Positions 10,736 through 23,000 of a stretch of 64,000 nucleotides of DNA are shown one piece after another. Below the pieces are notes generated by a model that had not been told where the DNA came from, made no database searches, and saw only the letters and a program-made list of their open reading frames with translations. The position numbers and the translations under genes are program-made. This stretch comes from Posidonia oceanica (lineage: Eukaryota; Streptophyta; Magnoliopsida; Alismatales; Posidoniaceae). Position 1 is the first letter of the stretch; each line of letters starts with the position of its first letter. Where the stretch lies: assembly GCA_037176725.1 (NCBI GenBank), contig JAZBRS010000020.1, forward strand, positions 83,584,001 through 83,648,000. The letters are read 5' to 3'.

Positions 10736-13379
10736 TTGAGGACAAGCGCCTTAACATCCCCTTTCGAGGTCTTGTCTACATGTTTCGTCGATGGTTTGAG
10801 GACGAGCCCCTTTGCATGCCCTTTCGGGTAATGTCGGCTTGCTTCCTTGATAGTATGAAGACGCGCCCCATTGCATGCCCTTTCGAGGTCATGTCTACTT
10901 GTTTCCTCGTTGGTTTGAGGACGAGCCCCTTTCCATACCCTTTCGAGGTCATGTCCGCTTGCTTCCTCGATGGTTTGAGGATGAGCCCCTTTGCATGCCC
11001 TTTCGAGGTCATGTCTGCTTGCTTCCTCGATGGTTTGATGACGAGCCCCTTTGCATGCCCTATCGAGGTCATGTCTGCATCCTTCCTCAATGATTTGAGG
11101 ACGAGCCCCTATGCATGCCCGTTCAAGGTCATGTCTGCTTGCTTCCTTGATGGTTTGAGGACGAACCCCTTTACATGCCTTTTCGAGGTCATGTCTGCAT
11201 GTTTCCTCAGTTGGTTTGAGGACAAGCACCTTTGCTTGCCCTTTCGTGGTCATGTCTGCTTACTTCCTCGATGGTTTAAGGACGTACCCCTTTCCATGCC
11301 TTTTCGAGGTCATGTCTGCATGTTTCCTCAGTTGGTTTGAGGACGAGCACCTTTGCATGCCCTTTCAAGGTCATGTCTGCTTGCTTCCATGATGGATCGA
11401 GGACGAGCCCCTGTGCATGCCCTTTCGAGGTCATGTCTGCTTGCTTCCTCGATGGTTTGAGGATGAGTCCCTTTGCATGCCCTTTCGACGTAATGTCTGC
11501 TTGTTTCCTGAGTTGGCTCGAGGACTTGCCCCTTTGCATGCCCTTTCGAGGTCATGTCTGTTTGTTTCCTCGATGGTATGAGGACGAGCCCCATTGCATG
11601 CCCTTTCGAGGTCATGTCTGCTTGTTTCCTCGATGGCTTCAGCACGAGCCGCTTTGCATGCCCTTTCGACGTAATGTCTGCTTGTTTCCTGAGTTGGTTC
11701 GAGGACTTGCCCCTTTGCATGCCCTTTCGAGGTCATGTTTGTTTGTTTCCTCGATGGTTTGAGGACAAGCCCCTTTGCATGCCCTTTCAAGGTCATGTCT
11801 GCTTACTTTCTTTTATGGTTTGAGGACGAGCCCCTTTGCATGCCCTTTCGAGGTCATGTCTGCTTGTTTTCTCAGTTGGTTTGAGGACGAACGCCTTTGC
11901 TTGCCCTTTCGAGGATATGTCTGCTTGCTTCCTCGATGGTTTGAGGACGAGCCCCTTTGCATGCCCTTTCGATGTCATGTCTGTTTGCTTCCACGATGGT
12001 CTGAGGAGAAGCCTCTTTGCATGCCCTTTCGAAGTCACGTCTGCTTGTTTCCTCAGTTGGTTTGAGGACGAGCGCCTTAGAATGCCCTTTCGAGGTCGGG
12101 TCTGTTTGCTTCCTCGATGGTTTGAGGATGAGCCCCTTTGCACGCCCTTTTGAGCTCATGTCTATTTGCTTCCTTGATGGTTTGAGGACGAGCTCCTTTG
12201 CATGCCCTTTCGAGGTCATGTCTGCTTGTTTCCTCGTTGGTTTGAGGACGAACCCCATTGCATGCCCTTTCGATGTCTTGTCTGCTTGTTTCCTTGATGG
12301 TTTGATGACGAGTCCCTTTGCATGCCCTTTCGAGGTCATGTTTGCTTGTTTCCTCGATGGTTTGAGGACGAGACCCTTTGCTTGCTCTTTTGAGGTCATG
12401 TCTGCTTGTTTCCTTAATGGTTTGAGGACGAGCCCCTTTGCATGCCCTTTCGAGGTCCTGTCTGCTTATTTCCTCAGTTGGTTTGAGGACAAGCGCCTTC
12501 GCATGCCCTTTCGAGGTCATTTCTGCTTGTTTCCTCGATGATTTGAGGACGAGCCCCTTTGCATGCCCTTTCAAGATCATGTCTGCTTGCTTCCTCGATG
12601 GTTTGAGGACGAGCCCCTTCGCATGCTCTTTCGAGGTCATGTCTGCTTGTTTCCTCTTTGTTTTGAGGACGAGCCCTTTTGCATGCCCTTTCAAGGCCAT
12701 GTCTACTTCCTTCCCCGATGGTTTGAGGACGAGCCCCTTTGCAAGCCCTTTCGAGGTCATGTCTGCTTGTTTCCTCTGTTGGTTTGAGGACGAGCACCTT
12801 TGCGTGCCCTTTCGAGGTCATGTCTCCTAACTTCCTCGATGGTTTGAGGAAGAGCCCATTTCATGCCCTTTCGAGGTCTTGTCTGCTTACTTCCTCGATG
12901 GTTTGAGGACGAGTCCCTTTGCATGCCCTTTCGAGGTCATGTCTGCTTGTTTCCTTAGTTTGTTTAAGGACAAGACCCATTGCATGCCCTTTCGAGGTCA
13001 TGTCTACTTGTTTCCTCGATGGCTTCAGCACGAGCCGCTTTGCATGCCCTTTCGACGTAATGTCTGCTTGTTTCCTGAGTTGGTTCGAGGACTTGCCCCT
13101 TTGCTTGCCCTTTCAAGGTCATGTTTGCTTGTTTCCTCGTTGGTTTGAGGACGAGCCCCTTTGCATGCCCTTTCGAGGTCATGTCTGCTTACTTCCTTTA
13201 TGGTTTGAGGACGAGCCGCTTTGCATGCCCTTTCTTGGTCTTGTCTGCTTGCTTCCTCAATGGTTTGAGGACGAGCCCCTTTGCATGCCCTTTCGAGGTC
13301 ATGTCTACCTGTTTTCTCAGTTGGTTTGAGGACGAACGCCTTTGCTTGCCCTTTCGAGGTCATGTCTGCTTCTTTCCTC

Positions 13380-14465
13380 GATGGTTTGAGGACGAGTCCC
13401 TTTGTATGCCCTTTTGAGGTCATGTTTGCTTGTTTCCTCGATGGTTTGAGGACGAGCCCCATTGCATGCCCTTTCGAGGTCATATCCGCTACCTTCCTCG
13501 ATGATTTGAGGATGAGGCCCTTTGCATACCCTTTCGAGGTCAAGTCTGCTTGTTTCCTCAGTTGGTTTGAGGATGAACGTCTTTGCATGCCCTTTCGAGG
13601 TCATGTCTGCTTGCTTCCTCGATGGTTTGAGAACAAGCCCCTTTGCATGCCCTTTTGAGGTGATGTCTGCTTGCTTCCCTAATGGTTTGAGGACGAGCCC
13701 CTTTGCATGCCCTTTTGAGTTCATGTCTGCTTGTTTCCTCGTTGGTTTGAGGACGAACCCCACTGCATGCCCTTTCGAGCTCATGTCTGTTTGTTTCCTC
13801 AGTTGGTTTGACGATGAGTGCCTTTACAGGCCCTTTCGAGGTCACGTCTGCTTGCTTCCTCTATGATTTGAGGACGAGCCCTTTTACATGCCCTTTAGAG
13901 GTCTTGTCTGCTTGCTTCCTCGATGGTTTGAGGACGAGTCCCTTTGCATGCCCTTTCAAGGTCATGTCTGCTTGTTTCCTCAGTTGGTTAGAGGACGAGC
14001 ACCTTTGTATGCCCTTTTGAGGTCATGTCTGCTAGCTTCCTCGATGGTTTGAGGACGAGCCCCTTTGCATCCCCTTTCGGTAATGTCTGCTTGTTCCCAT
14101 AGTTGGTTTAAGGACGAGCGCCTTTGCATGCCCTTTCGAGATCATGTCTGCTTGTTTCCTCGATGGTTTGAGGACGAGCCCCTTTGCATGCCCTTTCAAG
14201 TTCATGTCTGCTTGTTTCCTCAGTTGGTTTGAGGACAAGCGCCTTTGCATGCCCTTTTGAGGTCATGTCTGCTAGCTTCCTCGATGGTTTGAGAACGAGT
14301 CCCTTTGCATGCCCTTTCGTGGTTGTCTACTTGTTCCCTTAGTTGGTTTGAGGACGAGCGCCTTTGCATGCCATTTCGAGGTCATGTCTACTTGTTTCCT
14401 CGATGGTTTGAGGACGAGCCCCTTCGCATGCTCTTTCGAGGTCATATCAGCTTATTTCCTTAGTT
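13380..14465 (+). repeat. Higher-order block T, copy 2
   Basis: Same ordered series of variant units as at 9,640-10,735. The gctacc marker is at about 13,486, some 3.74 kb from the copy-1 marker at about 9,750 and 5.84 kb before the copy-3 marker at about 19,327. The shorter first interval suggests a deletion in one higher-order unit. Confidence 0.8.
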
Positions 14466-17400
14466 GGTTTGAGGACGAGCGCCTTTGCATTTCCATTTGA
14501 GGTCATGTCTGCTTGCTTCCTCGAAGGTTTGAGGACGAGCCCCTTTGCATGCCCTTTCGAGGTCATGTCAGCTTGCTTACTCGATAGTATGAAGACGAGC
14601 CCCATTGCATGCCCTCTCGAGGTCATGTCTGCTTGTTTCCTTGATGGTTTGAGGACGAGCACCTTTGCATGTCCTTTCGAGGTCATGTCTGCTTCTTTCC
14701 TCAGTTGGTTTGAAGACAAGCGCCTTTGCATGCCCTTTCGAGGTCGTGTCTGCTTGCTTCCTCAATGTTTTGAGGACGAGCCCCTTTGCATGCCCTTTTA
14801 ATGTCATGTCTGCTTGCTTCCTCGATCGTATGAGGATGAGCCTCTTTGCATGCCCTTTCGAGGTCATGTATGCTTGTTTCCTCATTGGTTTGAGGACATA
14901 TCCCTTTGCATGCCCTTTCGAAGTCATGTCTGCTTGTTTCCTCGATGGTTTGATGACGAGTCCCTTTGCATGCCCTTTCGAGGTCATGTTTGCTTGTTTC
15001 CTCGATGGTTTGAGGACGAGCCCCAATGCATGCCCTTTCGAGGTCATGTCTGCTTGTTTCCTCAGTTGGTTTGAGGACAAGTCCCTTTGTATGCCCTTTC
15101 AAGGTCATGTCTGCTTGTTTCCTCGATGGTTTGAGGACGAGCCCCTTTGCATGCCCTTTCGAGGTCATGTCTGCTTCTTTCCTCAGTTGGTTTGAGGACA
15201 AGTGCCTTTGCATCCCCTTTCGAGGTCTTGTCTGCTTGTTTTCTCGATGGTTTGAGGACGATCCCCTTTGCATGCCCTTTCTGGTAATGTCTGCTTGCTT
15301 CCCAGATAGTATGAAGACGAGCCCCTTTGCATGCCCTTTCGAGGTCATGTTTACTTACTTCCTCAATGGTTGACGATGAGCCCCATTACTTGCCCTTTCG
15401 AGGTCATGTCTGCTTGTTTCCTTGTTGGTTTGAGGACATATCCCTTTGCATGCCCTTTCGAGGTCATGTCTACTTACTCCCTCAATGGTTTGACGACGAG
15501 CCCCTTTACATGCCCTTTCGAGATCATATCTGCTTGTTTCCTCGATGGTTTGAGGACGAGTCCCTTTGCATGCTCTTTCGAGGTCATGTCTACTTGTTTC
15601 CTCAGTTGGTTTGAGGACGAGTCCCTTTGTATGCCCTTTCGAGGTCTTGTCTGCTTGTTTCCTCGATGGTTTGAGGACGAGCCCCTTTGCATGTCCTATC
15701 GAGGTCATGTCTGCTTTTTTCCTCAGTTGGTTTGAGGACAAGCGCCTTTGCATCCCCTTTCGAGGTCTTGTCTGCTTGTTTCCTCGATGGTTTGAGGACG
15801 ATCCCCTTTGCATGCCCTTTCGGGTAACGTCTGCTTGCTTCCCAGATAGTATGAAGACGAGCCCCTTTGCATGCTCTTTCGAGGTCATGTTTACTTACTT
15901 CCTCAATGGTTGACGACGAGCCCCATTACTTGCCCTTTCGAGGTCATGTCTGCTTGTTTCCTCGATGGTTTGAGGACGAGCCCCAATGCATGCCCTTTCG
16001 AGGTCATGTCTGCTTGTTTCCTCAGTTGGTTTGAGGACGAGTCCCTTTGTATGCCCTTTCATGGTCATGTCTGCTTGTTTCCTCGATGGTTTGAGGACGA
16101 GCCCCTTTGCATGCCCTTTCGAGGTCATGTCTGCTTCTTTCCTCAGTTGGTTTGAGGACAAGCTCCTTTGCATCCCCTTTCAAGGTCTTGTCTGCTTGTT
16201 TCCTCGATGGTTTGAGGACGATCCCCTTTGCATGCCCTTTTGGGTAATGTCTGCTTGCTTCCTAGATAGTATGATGACGAGCCCCTTTGTATGCCCTTTC
16301 GAGGTCATGTCTGCTTGTTTCCTCGTTGGTTTGAGGACGAGTCCCTTTCCATACCCTTTCGAGGTCATATTTGCTTGTTTCTTTAGTTGGTTTGAGGACG
16401 AGCGCCTTCGCATGCCCTTTCGAGGTCATGTCTGCTTGCTTCCTCGATGGTTTGAAGATGAGCCCCTTTGCATGCCCTTTCGAGGTCATGTCTGCTTGCT
16501 TCCTCGATGGTTTGATGACGAGCCCCATTACATGCCCTTTCGAGGTCATGTCTGCTTCCTTCCTCAATGCTTTGAGGACGAGCCCCTATGCATTCCCGTT
16601 CATGGTCATGTCTGCTTGCTTCCTCGATGGTTTGAGGACGAACCCCTTTACATGCCTTTTCGAGGTCATGTCTACCTGTTTCCTCAGTTGGTTTGAGGAC
16701 ACGCACCTTTGCTTGCCCTTTCGTGGTCATGTCTGCTTGCTTCCTCGATGGTTTGAGGACGAACCCCTTTGCATTCCTTTTCGAGGTCATGTCTGCATGT
16801 TTCCTCAATTGGTTTGAGGACGAGCACCTTTGCATGCCCTTTCGAGGTCATGTCTGCTTGCTTCCTTGATGGATTTAGGATGAGCCACTGTGCATGCCCT
16901 TTTGAGGTCATGTCTGATTGCTTCCTCGATGGTTTGAGGATGAGTCCCATTGCATGCCCTTACGAGGTCATGTCTTCTTGTTTCCTCGTTGGTTTGAGGA
17001 CGAGCCCCTTGGCATGCCCTTTCGAGGTCATGTCTGCTTGTTTCCTTAGTTTGTTTAAAGACGAGCCCCATTCCATGCCCTTTCGAGGTCATGTCTGCTT
17101 GTTTCCTCGATGGCTTCAGCACGAGCCACTTTGCAGGCCCTTTCGACGTAATGTCTGCTTGTTTCCGGAGTTGGTTCGAGGACTTGCCCCTTTGCATGCC
17201 ATTCCGAGGTCATGTCTGTTTGTTTCATCGATGGTTTGAGGACGAGCCCCTTTGCATGCCCTTCCGAGGTCATGTCTGTTTGTTTCCTTGATGGTTTGAG
17301 GACGAGCCCCTTTGCATGCCCTTTCGAGGTCATGTCTGCTTACTTCCTTTATGGTTTGAGGACGAGCCCCTTTGCATGCCCTTTCTTGGTCTTGTCTGCT

Positions 17401-19289
17401 TGCTTCCTCAATGGTTTGAGGACGAGCCCCATTGCATGCCCTTTCGAGGTCATGTCTACCTGTTTTCTCAGTTGGTTTGAGGACGAACGCCTTTGCTTGC
17501 CCTTTCGAGGATATGTCTGCTTGCTTCCTCGATGGTTTGAGGACAAGCCCCTTTGCATGCCCTTTCGATGTCATGTTTGCATGCTTCCATGATGGTCTGA
17601 GGAGAAGTCCCTTTGCATGCCCTTTCGAGGTCACGTCTGCTTGTTTCCTCAGTTGGTTTGAGGACGAGCACCTTTGAATGCCCTTTCGAGGTCGTGTCTG
17701 CTTACTTCCTCGATTGTTTGAGGATGAGCTCCTTTGCACGCCCTTTCGAGCTCATGTCTGTTTGCTTCCGCGATGGTTTGAGGACGAGCCTCTTTGCATG
17801 CCCTTTCGAGGTCACGTCTGCTTGTTTCCTCGTTGGTTTGAGGACGAACCCCATTGCATGCCCTTTCAAGGTCGAGTCTGCTTGTTTCCACGATGGTTTG
17901 AGGACGAGCCCCTTTGCTTGCCCTTTTGAGGTCATGTCTGCTTGTTTCCTCATTTGGTTTAAAGACGAGCCCCTTTGCATGCCCTTTCGAGGTCATGTCT
18001 GCTTGTTTCCTTAATGGTTTGAGGACGAGCCTCTTTGCATGCCCTTTCGAGGTCATGTCTGCTTGTTTCCTCAGTTGGTTTGAGGAGAAGTGCCTTTGCA
18101 TGCCCTTTCGAGGTCATTTCTGCTTGTTTCTTGATGGTTTGAGGACGAGCCCCTTTGCATGCCCTTTCAAGGTCATGTCTGCTTGCTTCCTCGATGGTTT
18201 GAGGACGAGCCCCTTCGCATGCCATTTCGAGGTCATGTCTGCTTGTTTCCTCTTTGTTTTGAGGACGAGCCCCTTTGCATACCCTTTCAAGGCCACGCCT
18301 ACTTCCTTCCCCGATGGTTTGAGAACGAGCCCCTTTGCATGCCCTTTCGAGGTCATGTCTGCTTGTTTCCTCTGTTGGTTTGAGGACGAGCACCTTTGCA
18401 TGCCCTTTCGAGGTCATGTCTGCTTGCTTCCTCGATGGTTTGAGGAAGAGCCCATTTGCATGCCCTTTCGAGGTCATGTCTGCTTACTTATTCAATTTTT
18501 TGAGGACGAGCCCCTTTGCATGCGCTTTCGAAGTCATGTCTGCTTGTTTCCTTTGTTTGTTTAAGGACGAGCCCCATTGCATGCCCTTTCGAGGTCATGT
18601 CTGCTTGTTTCCTCGATGGCTTCAGCACGAGCCGCTTTGCATGCCCTTTCGTTGTAATGTCTACTTGTTTCCTCGGTTGGTTTGTTGACGAGTGCCTTCG
18701 CTTGCCCTTTCATGGTCATGTCTGCTTGTTTCTTCGATGGTTTGATGACGAGCCCCTTTGCTTGCCCTTTCGAGGTCTTGTCTGCTTGTTTCCTTAGTTG
18801 ATTTGAGGACGAGCGCCTTTGCATGTCCTTTCGGGGTCAAGCCTGCTTACTTCTTCGATCGTTTGAGGACGAGCCCCTTTGCATGGCCTTTCGAAGTTAT
18901 GTCTGCTTACTTCCTCAATGGTTTAAAGATGAGCCCCTTTACAAGCCCTTTCGAGGTCATGTCTGCTTGTTTAATCATTGGTTTGAGGACGAGCCCCTTT
19001 GCATGCCCTTTCAAGGTCATGTCTGCTTGTTTCCTCGTTGGTTTGAGGACGAGATCCTTTGCATGCCCTTTCGAGGTCATGTCTGCATACTTCCTCATTG
19101 GTTTGACGACGAGCCCCTTTGCATGCCCTTTAGAGGTCATGTCTGCTTGTTTCCTCGATGGTTTGAGGACGAGCCCCTTTGCATGCCCTTTCGAGGTCAT
19201 GTCTGCTTCCTTCCTCATTGGTTTGAGGACGAGCCCCTATTCATGCCCTTTCGAGGTCTGGTCTGCTTCTTTCCTCGTTGGTTTGATGA

Positions 19290-20060
19290 TGAGCCCCATT
19301 GCATGCCCTTTTGCGGTCATGTCTGCTACCTTCCTCGATGGTTTGAGGACAAGGCCCTTTGCATGCCCTTTCGAGGTCAAGTCTGCTTGTTTCCTCAGTT
19401 GGTTTTAGGACGAACGCCTTTGCATGCCCTTTCGAGATCATGTCTGCTTGCTTCCTCGTTGGTTTGAGAACGAGCCCCTTTGCATGCCCTTTTGAGGTGA
19501 TGTCTGCTTGCTTCCCTGATGGTTTGAGGACGAGCCCCTTTGCATGCCCTTTTGAGTTCATGTCTGCTTGTTTCCTCGTTGGTTTGAGGACAAACCCCAC
19601 TGCATGCCCTTTCGAGCTCATGTCTGTTTGTTTCCTCAGTTGGTTTGAGGACGAGCGCCTTTGCAGGCCCTATCGAAGTCATGTCTGCTTGCTTCCTCTA
19701 TGATTTGAGGACAAGCCCTTTTACATGCTCTTTAGAGGTCATGTCTGCTTGCTTCCTCGATGGTTAGAGGACGAGCCCCTTTGCATGCCCTTTCAAGGTC
19801 ATGTATGCTTGTTTCCTCAGTTGGCTAGAGGACGAGCGCCTTTGCATGCCCTTTCAAGGTCATGTCTGCTAACTTCCTCGATGGTTTGAGGACGAGCCCT
19901 TCTGCATGCCCTTTCGGTAATGTCTGCTTGTTCTCTTTGTTGGTTTGAAGACGAGCACCTTTGCATGCCCTTTCGAGGTCATGTCTGCTTGTTTCATTTA
20001 TGGTTTGTGGACGATCCCCTTCGCATGCCCTTTCGAGGTCATATCAGCTTGTTTCCTCTG
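19290..20060 (+). repeat. Higher-order block T, copy 3
   Basis: Carries the same gctacc, gagttcatg, cactgcatgcc/gagctcatg, ttttacatg and ttcggtaatg variants in order. It is shorter than copies 1 and 2, having lost several units near 19,890. It is followed by sequence matching what follows copy 2 (for example gatagtatgaagacgag at about 14,583 and 20,181). Confidence 0.75.
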
Positions 20061-23000
20061 TTGGTTTGAGGACGAGCACCTTTGCAAGCCCATTCGAGGT
20101 CATGTCTGCTTGCTTCCTCGATGGTTTGAGGACGAGCCCCTTTGCATGCCCTTTCGAGGTCATGTTAGCTTGCTTACTCGATAGTATGAAGACGAGCCCC
20201 TTTGCATGCCCTCTCGAGGTCATGTCTGCTTGTTTCCTCGATGATTTGAGGACGTGCCCCATTGCATACCCTTTCTAGGTCATGTCTGCTTGTTTCCTCG
20301 TTTATTTGAGGACGAGCACCGTTGCATGCCCTTCCGAGATCATGTCTACTTGCTTCCTCGATGGTTTGTGGACGAGCCCATTTGCAAGCCCTTTCAAGGT
20401 CATGTCTATATGTTTCCTCAATTGGTTTGAGGACGAGCGCCTTTGCAGGCCCTTTCGAGGTCAAGTCCGCTTGTTTCCTTGATGGTTTGAGGACAAGCCC
20501 CTTTGCATGCCCTTTCGAGGTCATGTCTGCTTGTTTCCTCAGTTGGTTTGAAGACGAGCTCATTTGCATGCCCTTTCGAGGTCGTGTCTGCTTGCTTCCA
20601 CAATGGTTTGAAGACGAGCCCCTTTGCATGCCCTTTCGATGTCATGTCTGCTTGCTTCCTCGATCGTTTGAGGATGTGCCCTTTTGCATGTCCTTTCGAG
20701 ATCATGTAAGCTTGTTTCCTCGTTGGTTTGAGGACATATCCCTTTGCATGCCCTTTCGAAGTCATGTCTGCTTGTTTCCTCGATGGTTTGATGACGAGTC
20801 CCTTTGCATGCCCTTTCGAGGTCATGTTTGCTTGTTTCCTCGATGGTTTGAGGACGAGCCCCAATGCATGCCCTTTCGAGGTCATGTCTGCTTGTTTCCT
20901 CAGTTGGTTTGAGGATGAGTCCCTTTGTATGCCCTTTCAAGGTCATGTCTGCTTGTTTCCTCGATGGTTTGTGGACGAGCCCCTTTGCATGCCCTTTCGA
21001 GGTCATGTCTGCTTTTTTCCTCAGTTGGTTTGAGGACAAGCGCCTTTGCAACCCCTTTCAGGGTCTTGTCTGCTTGTTTTCTCGATGGTTTGAGGACGAT
21101 CCCCTTTGCATGCCCTTTCGGGTAATGTCTGCTTGCTTCCCAGATAGTATGAAGACGAGCCCCTTTGCATGTCCTTTCGAGGTCATGTTTACTTACTTCC
21201 TCAATGGTTGACGACGAGCCCCATTACTTGCCCTTTCGAGGTCATGTCTGCTTGTTTCCTCGATGGTTTGAGGACGAGCCCCAATGCATGCCCTTTCGAG
21301 GTCATGTCTGCTTGTTTCCTCAGTTGGTTTGAGGACGAGTCCCTTTGTATGCCCTTTCAAGGTCATGTCTGCTTGTTTCCTCGATGGTTTGAGGACGAGC
21401 CCCTTTGCATGCCCTTTCGAGGTCATGTCTGCTTCTTTCCTCAGTTGGTTTGAGGACAAGCTCCTTTGCATCCCCTTTCAAGGTCTTGTCTGCTTGTTTC
21501 CTTGATGGTTTGAGGACGATCCCCTTTGCTTGCCCTTTTGGGTAATGTCTGCTTGCTTCCTAGATAGTATGATGACGAGCCCCTTTGCATGCCCTTTCGA
21601 GGTCATGTCTGCTTGTTTCCTCGTTGGTTTGAGGACGAGTCCCTTTCCATACCCTTTTGAGGTCATATTTGCTTGTTACTTTAGTTGGTTTGAGGACGAG
21701 TGCCTTCGCATGCCCTTTCGAGGTCATGTCTGCTTGCTTCCTCGATGGTTTGAGGATGAGCCTCTTTGCATGCCCTTTCGAGGTCATGTCTGCTTCCTTC
21801 CTCAATGGTTTGATGACGAGCCCCTATGCATGCCCGTTCAAGGTCTTGTCTGCTTGCTTCCTCGATGGTTTGATGACAAACCCCTTTACATGCCTTTTCG
21901 AAGTCATGTCTGCATGTTTCCTCAATTGGTTTGAGGACGAGCACCTTTGCTTGCCCTTTCGAGGTCTTGTCTACTTGCTTCCTCGATGTTTTGAGGACGA
22001 ATTCCTTTGCATGCCTTTTCGTGGTCATGTCTGCATGTTTCCTCAGTTGGTTTGAGGACGAGCACCTTTGCATGCGCTTTCGAGGTCATGTCTGCTTGCT
22101 TCCTAGATGGATTGAGGACGAGCCCCTGTGCATGCCCTTTCGAGGTCATGTCTGCTTGCTTCCTTGATGGTTTGAGGATGTGTCCCTTTGCATGCCCTTT
22201 CGTGGTCATGTCTTCTTGTTTCCTCGTTGGTTTGAGGACAAGCCCCTTGGCATGCCCTTTTGTGGTGATGTCTGCTTGTTTCCTCGATGGTTTGAGGACA
22301 TGCCCCTTTGCATGCCCTTTGGAGGTCATGTCTGCTTGTTTCCTCGATGGCTTGAGTACGAGCCCCTTTGCATGCCCTTTCGACGTAATGTCTGCTTGTT
22401 TCCTGAGTTGGTTCGAGGACTAGCCCCTTTGCATGCCCTTCCGAGGTCTTGTCTATTTGTTTCCTCGATGGTTTGAGGACGAGCCCCTTTGCGTGCCCTT
22501 TGGAGGTCATGTCTGCTTGCTTCCTCATTGGTTTGAGGACGGGCCCCTTTGCATGTCCTTTCGAGGTCATGTCTGCTTTTTTCTCAGTTGGTTTGAAGAC
22601 GAACGCCTTTGCATGTCCTTTCGAGGTCCTGTCTGCTTGCTTCCTTGATGGTTTGATGACGAGCCCCTTTGCTTGCCTTTTCGAGGTCATGTCTGCTTGC
22701 TTCCTCGGTGATCTGAGGAGAAGCCCATTTGCATGCCCTTTCGAGGTCATGTCTGCTTATTTCCTCAGTTGGTTTGAGGACGAGCGCCTTTGCATGCCCT
22801 TTCGAGGTCGTGTCTGCTTGCTTCCTCGGTGGTTTGAGGATGAGCCCCTTTGCATGCCGTTTCGAGGTCATGTCTGTTTGCTTCCTCGATGATTTGAGGA
22901 CGAGCCCCTTTGCGTGCCCTTTCGAGGTCATGTTTGCTTGTTTCCTCGTTGGTTTGTGGACGAACCCCATTGCTTGCCCTTTCGAGGTCATGTCTGCTTG

